From: Chromobacteriaceae bacterium | GTDB taxonomy: Bacteria; Pseudomonadota; Gammaproteobacteria; Burkholderiales; Aquaspirillaceae | Direction of reading: 5' to 3' | Length of the DNA stretch: 5,017 nt | NCBI GenBank assembly: GCA_030151505.1 | Contig: JASLDQ010000133.1 | Location: 1 to 5,017 of the forward strand | Part shown: positions 1 through 4,310 of the stretch, piece after piece | Layout of the letters: the number at the start of each line of letters is the position of its first letter | Position numbering within the stretch: position 1 is the stretch's first letter | Made by a program: the position numbers and the translations under genes | Notes under the pieces: generated by a model | Seen by the model: the letters and a program-made list of their open reading frames with translations, nothing else | The model's database searches: none | Told to the model about the DNA's origin: nothing

Positions 1-58
1 GCCGCGCCAGAGATGAAAAAGCCAGCTGAAAAGCTGGGTTTTTCATCTCTTGCGCGGC
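1..58. terminator. Long bidirectional intrinsic terminator
   Basis: Nearly the whole of the first 58 bases folds on itself about a single axis. Arms 1-7/52-58, 9-20/39-50 and 22-27/32-37 pair perfectly, with single mismatches at 8/51 and 21/38, giving 25 base pairs closed by a GAAA tetraloop at 28-31. The core (CCAGCT/AGCTGG) is flanked by five A on one side and five T on the other, so it can terminate transcription in either direction. It begins 22 nt beyond the csp stop codon and most likely ends that transcript. It may also stop a convergent transcript from a gene to the left of the window, which cannot be seen. The outer GC arms go well beyond what a terminator needs. Confidence 0.85.
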
Positions 59-79
59 CCGCCGGTGGCGGGCGGGGCC

Positions 80-289
80 TTAGATGGCGCGGATAGCGGC
101 GGCTTGCAGACCCTTCGGGCCGTTCTTCACTTCGAACTGCACGCGTTGGTTTTCAGCCAGGCTCTTGAAGCCGTTGGCTTGAATTTCGGAGAAGTGGGCG
201 AACAGGTCGTCACCGCCGTTGTCCGGGGTGATGAAGCCGAAGCCCTTGGCATCGTTGAACCATTTGACGGTACCGGTTTGAGTCGACAT
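80..289 (-). CDS. cspA: Cold-shock protein, CspA family
   Basis: A 69-residue single cold-shock domain, the usual full length for the family. It binds single-stranded nucleic acid in the cytoplasm and acts as an RNA chaperone that melts secondary structure in mRNA. The RNP1 motif KGFGFI is at residues 15-20 and RNP2-like DLFAHF at 28-33. The aromatic binding-surface residues W10, F11, F17, F19, F30, H32 and F33 are all present. The ATG is preceded by AGGA (298-301) with 8 nt spacing, which fixes the start. The gene is monocistronic, with its own promoter candidate and long leader upstream and a strong hairpin terminator downstream. The family identity is secure. Which paralogue it is, and whether it is truly cold-induced, cannot be told from the protein, so the symbol is nominal. 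Confidence 0.97.
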   Translation of the reverse strand: MSTQTGTVKWFNDAKGFGFITPDNGGDDLFAHFSEIQANGFKSLAENQRVQFEVKNGPKGLQAAAIRAI

Positions 290-436
290 GACTACATTCC
301 TAACTTGAAATTGACAATAAACGGGCAGAGCCCGGAATCAGCGCAAACGATCAAGGAACATAGCTGGGAAACATTTACCGCCTAGGGCGGGAAACCGTGA
401 TACCGCAAAGATGTACTGCTTGAAACGACTTGCAGG
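290..436 (-). promoter_or_regulatory. Long structured 5' leader of csp
   Basis: If the promoter at 443-470 is used, the csp mRNA carries an untranslated leader of about 145 nt. That is similar to the long leaders of known cspA-type genes, which respond to temperature by changing fold. Two short perfect GC hairpins can be seen: 322-326/330-334 (CGGGC/GCCCG, 3-nt loop), about 33 nt before the start codon, and 378-382/386-390 (CCGCC/GGCGG, 3-nt loop). The part next to the ribosome binding site is AT-rich and looks open. I did not recognise the enterobacterial cold-box sequence. The leader role is inferred from its length and position. Confidence 0.45.
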
Positions 437-442
437 CGGCAC

Positions 443-470
443 TGTATACATTTCCCCAATTTGTGTCGAA
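443..470 (-). promoter_or_regulatory. Candidate sigma-70 promoter for csp
   Basis: Read on the minus strand, a TATACA -10 hexamer (443-448) lies downstream of TTCGAC (465-470, 16-nt spacer) or TCGACA (464-469, 15-nt spacer) as a -35. Just upstream is AT-rich DNA, including AAAAATCATT and an eight-T run (491-498), which could act as an UP element. The predicted start is near 436. The -10 matches 5 of 6 consensus positions; the -35 is weaker and its spacing slightly short. Confidence 0.45.
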
Positions 471-534
471 TGATTTTTCTGCGCCAAATCAAAAAAAACC
501 GCATTGCCGGGATGGTATGGACCATAGACCCTGC

Positions 535-556
535 AAAACCCGCTCCAGTGGCGGGT
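535..556 (-). terminator. Candidate intrinsic terminator of ubiT
   Basis: On the minus strand ACCCGC (556-551) and GCGGGT (543-538) form a 6-bp GC-rich stem with a 7-nt loop, and the descending arm runs into four T (538-535). It lies about 30 nt past the ubiT stop, where the operon should end. The T-run is short, so it may be leaky. A stronger eight-T run follows at 498-491, but only a poor stem precedes it. Confidence 0.5.
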
Positions 557-587
557 CTGCGCGGGATTTTTCAATAAACAGGCCGTG

Positions 588-1022
588 TCAAACCGGCACG
601 AACCGCGCGATCGGCGTGTCGCTCCAGTCGATGCTGTCGAGCAGGTTTTTGACGATCAGGCCCAGCTCGGTGTCACCCTCGATGACGAGCTTGCGGTTGA
701 AGAACAGCGTGTCCGGATCCTCCTCGCGCAGGGCCAGCCGGGCGAAATCGGCGGCGTTGGCGGCGAAGTAGAGGTCCGGAGTGGCGGGCGGGTCGATGGC
801 GCTGAAACGCTGGCCGTCGAAGGTGAAGGCGGTCGTGATGCCGGCATCCAGCGCTTCCACCACGAAGGTGCGGTCGGCCAGCAACTCCACATCGTCCGGC
901 AGCACGCCGCGCTGGCGTGCGAGATTGAGCGCGGCGGCCAGCGCCATCGAAGGCGGACGCTTGGGCAAGCGGCGTGCGAGCTTCCCGGCGAAGGCCGGCA
1001 CGGTGAAATCGGGAATGTGCAT
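588..1022 (-). CDS. ubiT: UbiT, SCP2-domain accessory factor for anaerobic ubiquinone synthesis
   Basis: A 144-residue protein with an SCP2 (sterol carrier protein-2) lipid-binding fold over roughly residues 40-130. The C-terminal signature DPDTLFFNRKLVIEGDTELG followed by LIVKNLLDSID (103-131) is the hallmark of the YhbT/UbiT group. UbiT is thought to bind the hydrophobic ubiquinone intermediates for the oxygen-independent pathway, in the role UbiJ plays aerobically. It is shorter than the E. coli protein (about 174 residues), with a shorter N-terminus, but the domain is complete. The start is supported by AAGGAG (1031-1036) 8 nt before the ATG, placed inside the end of ubiV. Only 3 nt separate the two genes, so they are cotranscribed and probably translationally coupled. 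Older databases call it a lipid carrier or YhbT. Confidence 0.93.
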   Translation of the reverse strand: MHIPDFTVPAFAGKLARRLPKRPPSMALAAALNLARQRGVLPDDVELLADRTFVVEALDAGITTAFTFDGQRFSAIDPPATPDLYFAANAADFARLALREEDPDTLFFNRKLVIEGDTELGLIVKNLLDSIDWSDTPIARFVPV

Positions 1023-1025
1023 GAT

Positions 1026-1907
1026 TCAGACTCCTTGCTGCACGATGCCGGCGGTGCCATGCCAGTAACCGTTGACGAGTGGGGCGGGTGCAAGCGCGGC
1101 CAGATCGCGCTCGTCGGCTTGACTGTCCAGCCGGTGGCGGAAGGCGTCCAGCACGTCGAACGTGTGCCGTGACTGCGGGCTGACCCGCACGATGTCGATT
1201 CCTGCCGCAGCGACGCCGGCCAGCTCGCCGGCCAGACTCATCACGCCGCCGGACATCGTCTGGATGCCGTTGAGCGTGAGGAAATCCTGCCCCTCGCGGG
1301 TATCCAGCGTTAGGCCGTCGGCATCGTCGAGGCAGCGGAACTGGCAGTCGTCCTTGTTCAGATTGTGGTGGCGGGCGGTGAAGCAGCGGGCCGACAGCGC
1401 CAGCGGCAGTTTGCCCCAGGCGAAAATCTCCACTTCCAGCCCTGCCGGCCGGGCGGCGGCTACCGCGGCGATCTTTTCGCGCGGCATCTCCACCGGCGGC
1501 ACCCAGCGCGTCACGCCCTGGCTGGCCATGAACGCGAGAGTGTCTTCGTTGTAGATATTGAGGTGGTGGCCGGCGACGATGCGGCAACCGGTTTCGCGCG
1601 CCAGCCTGAGCGCGCCCAGATCGTTGGCTTCGATGGCGAACTCGCCGCCGCCGATCAGCTTGCGCAGCCGCTTGAGGTCCGACTCGCTTTCGAGCAGTGC
1701 CTGCGAGCACAGCACCACTTCCTTGCCTGCGTCGCGCAGATCGCGCGCCAGACCGAGCCAGTCGTCGGTGCGCAGTTGCTGGCGGCGCGAGCACACCACT
1801 TCGCCGAGGTAAACGATGTCAGCGGTGCTGGCGGCGACATCGGCGTAAAAGTTCATGACCGTATCGCGCGGCCAGAAGAACAGAATTGGACCGAGGGAGA
1901 GTTTCAT
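1026..1907 (-). CDS. ubiV: UbiV, Fe-S subunit of the O2-independent ubiquinone hydroxylation complex
   Basis: A 293-residue U32-family protein (formerly YhbV) that pairs with UbiU to hydroxylate ubiquinone precursors when no oxygen is present. The N-terminus [16 protein letters not shown] and the internal motifs [18 protein letters not shown] and LNGIQTMSG match the UbiV pattern. Cysteines at 39, 175, 188 and 192 (C-X12-C-X3-C at the C-terminal end) sit where UbiV holds its [4Fe-4S] cluster, so all four ligands are intact. I chose the ATG at 1907 because family members begin MK.SLGP; an in-frame ATG at 1922 would add five residues. Neither start has a clear Shine-Dalgarno sequence. Peptidase U32 labels for such proteins are misleading. 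The gene follows ubiU after a structured 190-nt spacer and precedes ubiT by 3 nt. Confidence 0.95.
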   Translation of the reverse strand: MKLSLGPILFFWPRDTVMNFYADVAASTADIVYLGEVVCSRRQQLRTDDWLGLARDLRDAGKEVVLCSQALLESESDLKRLRKLIGGGEFAIEANDLGALRLARETGCRIVAGHHLNIYNEDTLAFMASQGVTRWVPPVEMPREKIAAVAAARPAGLEVEIFAWGKLPLALSARCFTARHHNLNKDDCQFRCLDDADGLTLDTREGQDFLTLNGIQTMSGGVMSLAGELAGVAAAGIDIVRVSPQSRHTFDVLDAFRHRLDSQADERDLAALAPAPLVNGYWHGTAGIVQQGV

Positions 1908-1937
1908 CGTGTCTGTCTGCATCCAGTAGGGGATGGC

Positions 1938-2013
1938 GGCGGAGGCCTGTCGTGCGGGTCAGGCTCCGCCAATAAAAGGCGGCGCAACGTCTGCTGCGTG
2001 TCGCTCCGCCGCC
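1938..2013 (-). other. Tandem GC-rich hairpins between ubiU and ubiV, one terminator-like
   Basis: On the minus strand, GGCGGCG (2013-2007) can pair with CGCCGCC (1984-1978) across a 22-nt loop and is followed at once by TTTTATT (1977-1971), which resembles a weak intrinsic terminator. Directly after it, 1970-1960 pairs with 1949-1938: 11 bp, one bulged base at 1944 and a 10-nt loop. The right arm of the first hairpin can instead pair with the left arm of the second (CCGCC/GGCGG around a TTTTATT loop), so the folds are alternatives. The element could reduce transcription into ubiV, act as an mRNA processing or stability site, or be a dispersed intergenic repeat. The pairing is visible; the role is inference. 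Confidence 0.5.
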
Positions 2014-2069
2014 GGTCGTGGGTGGCACATGGCCGGGCGGCGGTGGCAATGCAGCGAATGGCGGGGCTC

Positions 2070-2090
2070 GGTATCTAAGGTATCTAAGGT
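2070..2090. repeat. 9-bp tandem direct repeat
   Basis: GGTATCTAA occurs twice without interruption (2070-2078 and 2079-2087), followed by a further GGT, giving about 2.3 units. It lies 8-28 nt past the ubiU stop codon in non-coding DNA. It looks like a slippage duplication; no function is evident. Confidence 0.9.
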
Positions 2091-2097
2091 CGGCGGC

Positions 2098-3105
2098 TTA
2101 TTTCCACGGCCGGTTGTAGGCGCCGAGCGTCTGCTGCTGGCCTTCCGAGACCTTGGCCAGTTCGGTGTTCCAGACCGGCTTGACCATGAAGCGCTTGTCG
2201 TCCTGCCAGGCCGCGTCGATGGCGGCGCGCAGCACCTTGGTGACCTGGGTGACGTAGGCCGGGCTGCGCTGGCGGCCTTCGACCTTCAGTGCGGCCACCC
2301 CGATGTCCATCAGTTGCGGCAGCATCTCGACCAGATTGAGGCTGGTCGGCTCTTCCAGCGCGTAGTAAGTGTCATCGTTGACGTCGAAGCGGCCCTTGCA
2401 CAGGGTCGGGTAGCCGGCGGGTTCGTCGGCGGCGTAGCGGTCGATCAGGATGCCGTTGAGCCGGGCTTCCATGCCGGTCGGCTTCTGCTCCCATTTGACG
2501 AACTTGGCCGGCGAGCACACGCCGTGGGTGTTGGGGGATTCGCCGGTGGCGTAGCTCGACAAGAGGCAGCGTCCTTCCACCATCACGCACAGGCTGCCGA
2601 AGCCGAACACCTCGATCTCGACCTCGGTGTGCTCGATCACCTGCCGTACCTGATCCAGTGTCAGCACGCGCGGCAGCACGGCGCGCTGGATGTTGAAGGC
2701 CTCGCGGCAGAAGTTGATCGCTTCGTAATTGGTGGCCGAGCCCTGCACCGACAGGTGCAGGCGCAGGTCGGGATGGCGGCGGGCGGCGTAGGCCAGCATG
2801 CCCATGTCGGCCAGGATCACCGCGTCCACCCCCAGCCCGGCGGCTTCGTCGATGGCGCGTTGCCACAGGGCCACGTTGCCGGCCTGTGGATAAGTGTTGA
2901 TCGCCATCAGTATCTTGCGGCCCCGGGCATGGGCGTACTCGATGCCGCTGCGCGCGGCCTTGTCGTCGAAGTTGAGTCCGGCGAAATTGCGGGCGTTGGT
3001 GTTGTTCTTGAGTCCCAGGTAGACGGTGTCGGCACCGTGATCGACGGCGGCTTTCAGGGCGGGCAGGCTGCCGGCCGGGCAGACGAGTTCGGGTTTTTGA
3101 CGCAT
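2098..3105 (-). CDS. ubiU: UbiU, Fe-S subunit of the O2-independent ubiquinone hydroxylation complex
   Basis: A 335-residue U32-family protein (formerly YhbU), partner of UbiV in oxygen-independent hydroxylation of ubiquinone precursors. It starts with the family signature ELVCPAGSLPALKAAVDHGADTVYLGLK after a four-residue extension compared with the E. coli protein, and ends TLGAYNRPWK as the family does. Cysteines 173, 180, 197 and 236 (FGSLC, EGRC, HGVCSPAKF, TLCKGR) match the spacing of the four [4Fe-4S] ligands of UbiU. Other conserved blocks are NARNFAGLNF, LSVQGSATN, LSSYATGESPNT, ALEEPTSLN and KVEGRQRSPAYV. The start has only a weak AGG 8 nt upstream. It is the first gene of the ubiU-ubiV-ubiT unit and lies behind an FNR-type promoter. 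Annotation as a peptidase or collagenase-like protease would be wrong for this subfamily. Confidence 0.96.
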   Translation of the reverse strand: MRQKPELVCPAGSLPALKAAVDHGADTVYLGLKNNTNARNFAGLNFDDKAARSGIEYAHARGRKILMAINTYPQAGNVALWQRAIDEAAGLGVDAVILADMGMLAYAARRHPDLRLHLSVQGSATNYEAINFCREAFNIQRAVLPRVLTLDQVRQVIEHTEVEIEVFGFGSLCVMVEGRCLLSSYATGESPNTHGVCSPAKFVKWEQKPTGMEARLNGILIDRYAADEPAGYPTLCKGRFDVNDDTYYALEEPTSLNLVEMLPQLMDIGVAALKVEGRQRSPAYVTQVTKVLRAAIDAAWQDDKRFMVKPVWNTELAKVSEGQQQTLGAYNRPWK

Positions 3106-3135
3106 GGCTCAGGCCTGTTCGGACAAACGGAGGCT

Positions 3136-3177
3136 AAGGTAGCAAACGCCCGTTTCGGGCTGCTTGAGACAGGTCAA
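3136..3177 (-). promoter_or_regulatory. Candidate FNR/Anr-activated class II promoter of ubiU
   Basis: On the minus strand TTGACCTGTCTCAA (3177-3164) is a perfect TTGA-N6-TCAA palindrome matching 8 of the 10 defined positions of the FNR consensus TTGAT-N4-ATCAA. Downstream, TGC-TACCTT (3144-3136) gives an extended -10: TGn plus T, A and final T of the hexamer. With a start near 3129, the palindrome centre falls at about -41.5, the standard class II activator position, and the leader is about 24 nt. A small perfect inverted repeat (3148-3152/3156-3160) lies between box and -10. FNR control of these genes is known in E. coli; for this organism it is inferred from the site. Confidence 0.65.
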
Positions 3178-3211
3178 GGGATCGGGAAAGCGGTCGCCGG
3201 GAGGCGTTGGC

Positions 3212-3260
3212 GGCCTTGCGTCGCAAGGCCGGGATGACCGGCGGGACAGGCGCCCGCCGG
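3212..3260. repeat. Two adjacent strong inverted repeats downstream of sirB2
   Basis: Two perfect 8-bp inverted repeats lie 7 nt apart: 3238-3245/3253-3260 (CCGGCGGG/CCCGCCGG, 7-nt loop) and 3212-3219/3223-3230 (GGCCTTGC/GCAAGGCC, 3-nt loop). They begin about 25 nt past the sirB2 stop on the minus strand, where a 3' end is expected, yet neither is followed by a T-run. They may be factor-assisted or T-less terminators that insulate ubiU from the gene pair upstream, mRNA 3'-end stabilisers, or a REP-like dispersed repeat. Confidence 0.6.
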
Positions 3261-3284
3261 CGTTGCGGCGGCTTAAAGGGGGCG

Positions 3285-3668
3285 TCAGATCAGGCCGGCG
3301 CCGGGCAGCTTGGTCATCGCCACGCCGAATATCCACAGGATGCAGGCCAGCGCGGCCACGAAGGCGATGCCGCGCACGGTCTTGGTCCTGCCGCGCTTGA
3401 GCGCCACGGTGCCCAGCCCGATGTAGGCCAGCAGGAGCACGATCTTGGTCAGCAGCCATGGAGCGTGGATCGGGTTGATCTGCGATTGCCACGCCAGCGT
3501 CACGCCGCAGACCAGCAGCAGGGTGTCGACGATGTGCGGCGCGATGCGGGCCAGCTTGCTGTTGAGCCGGGGCGAATCGGCCAGCATCAGCATGCCGCGG
3601 GTGACGAAGCCGATCAGGGTCAGGTAGGCGAAGGTGGCGTGCAGGTGCTTGATGGCGATATAGGGCAT
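3285..3668 (-). CDS. SirB2-family integral membrane protein
   Basis: A 127-residue, very hydrophobic protein with four predicted membrane helices at roughly residues 9-29, 44-60, 71-90 and 98-119, joined by short polar loops. The N-terminal IKHLH...RGMLML pattern and the overall size and topology match the SirB2 (invasion gene expression up-regulator) family. That name comes from a Salmonella phenotype; the biochemical function is unknown and should not be read as a virulence role here. It acts in the inner membrane. The start is supported by a GGGGGA stretch (G-run 3677-3681) 8 nt upstream, inside the 3' end of the carbonic anhydrase gene. The two genes are 3 nt apart and form one transcription unit. 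Confidence 0.85.
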   Translation of the reverse strand: MPYIAIKHLHATFAYLTLIGFVTRGMLMLADSPRLNSKLARIAPHIVDTLLLVCGVTLAWQSQINPIHAPWLLTKIVLLLAYIGLGTVALKRGRTKTVRGIAFVAALACILWIFGVAMTKLPGAGLI

Positions 3669-3671
3669 CGC

Positions 3672-4214
3672 TTATTCCCCCGAGGCGTGCTTGGCCGCCA
3701 GCCGTACATAGTGGGCGGCGGAATAGGGCAGGAACTCGCGCTCCTTGTCGGTGAGCGGGCGGGCCGGCTTGACCGGACTGCCGACGTAGAGCCAGCCCGA
3801 TTCCAGTCGCTTGCCCGGCGGCACCAGGCTGCCGGCGCCGATGATCACGTCGTCTTCGATGATGGCGCGGTCCAGCACGATGGTGCCGATGCCGACCAGC
3901 ACGCGGTTGCCGATGGTGCAGCCGTGCAGCGTCACGTGATGGCCGACGGTCACGTCGTCGCCGATCACCAGCGGCGCGCCGAGCGGGTCTTCCGGCCGGC
4001 GGTGGCTTTCGTGCAGCATGGCGAAGTCCTGGATGTTGCTGCGCGCGCCGATCCGTACCGAGTTGACGTCGGCGCGGATCACCGCCATCGGCCACACCGA
4101 GGCATCCTCGCCCAGCTGGCAGTCGCCGATCACCAGCGCGGTGTCGTCGACGAAGCAGCTGTCCGGCACGGCCGGCGTAATGCCATCGAAGGTACGGATA
4201 TTGCGTTTCTGCAT
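3672..4214 (-). CDS. Gamma-class carbonic anhydrase family protein (YrdA-like)
   Basis: A 180-residue left-handed beta-helix protein with hexapeptide-type repeats over roughly residues 15-150 and a C-terminal helix. Gamma carbonic anhydrases form trimers that bind a metal at subunit interfaces and hydrate CO2. The three metal-binding histidines are present: H68 (NIQDFAMLH), H92 and H97 (GHHVTLHG), with the five-residue spacing seen in the Cam enzyme. The neighbouring residues R47, D49, Q62 and D63 are also conserved. It lacks the extended acidic loop of archaeal Cam, as bacterial YrdA/CaiE-type members do, and many of these show little measured activity, so catalysis is uncertain. I chose ATG 4214 (MQKRNIRTF) because GGGG lies 6 nt before it; ATG 4226 in the same frame would add four residues. 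It is the first gene of a pair with sirB2 and is divergent from prlC. Confidence 0.93.
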   Translation of the reverse strand: MQKRNIRTFDGITPAVPDSCFVDDTALVIGDCQLGEDASVWPMAVIRADVNSVRIGARSNIQDFAMLHESHRRPEDPLGAPLVIGDDVTVGHHVTLHGCTIGNRVLVGIGTIVLDRAIIEDDVIIGAGSLVPPGKRLESGWLYVGSPVKPARPLTDKEREFLPYSAAHYVRLAAKHASGE

Positions 4215-4310
4215 GTCGGGCCCCATTTCGGCTAGGCTGATAATCAAAACCGCATGATGACCGCCGGGCGGCAAAAAATCCACGCCGGCCCGCCCCACAC
4301 AGGACCCCGC
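4215..4310. promoter_or_regulatory. Divergent intergenic region between the carbonic anhydrase gene and prlC
   Basis: These 96 bases must hold or adjoin promoters for both directions. An AT-rich patch at 4238-4249 contains GATAAT (4239-4244, 5 of 6 to the -10 consensus on the plus strand), giving a prlC start near 4251 and a leader of about 60 nt. The same patch reads TATCAG on the minus strand, a weaker -10 for the carbonic anhydrase gene. I find no convincing -35 for either. In the prlC leader, GGGCGG (4266-4271) can pair with CCGCCC (4290-4295) across an 18-nt loop containing an A-run. Confidence 0.35.

Noticed and set aside
491..510. Eight-T run (minus strand) as a second terminator of ubiT
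   Set aside because: The preceding bases form only a 3-bp stem, too weak for an intrinsic terminator. The run more likely contributes AT-rich DNA upstream of the csp promoter.
513..526. Palindrome TATGG-A-CCATA as a possible operator
   Set aside because: A perfect 5-bp arm pair, but isolated and not positioned at either promoter core. It could easily occur by chance.
338..574. A 78-codon minus-strand frame between csp and ubiT
   Set aside because: It crosses both the ubiT terminator candidate and the csp promoter, has no recognisable domain, and its region is less GC-rich, as expected for regulatory DNA.
1365..2078. A 237-codon open frame on the plus strand opposite ubiV
   Set aside because: Antisense to a gene with intact conserved cysteines; the composition is that of a GC-rich shadow frame.
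1933..3237. A 434-codon open frame on the plus strand opposite ubiU
   Set aside because: It is antisense to ubiU, whose protein matches its family along the full length. The product is a low-complexity G/V/H/D/Q-rich chain typical of the reverse frame of GC-rich genes.
3207..4235. A 342-codon open frame on the plus strand opposite sirB2 and the carbonic anhydrase gene
   Set aside because: Antisense shadow. The opposite strand carries two recognisable proteins with ribosome binding sites, and this product shows no domain.
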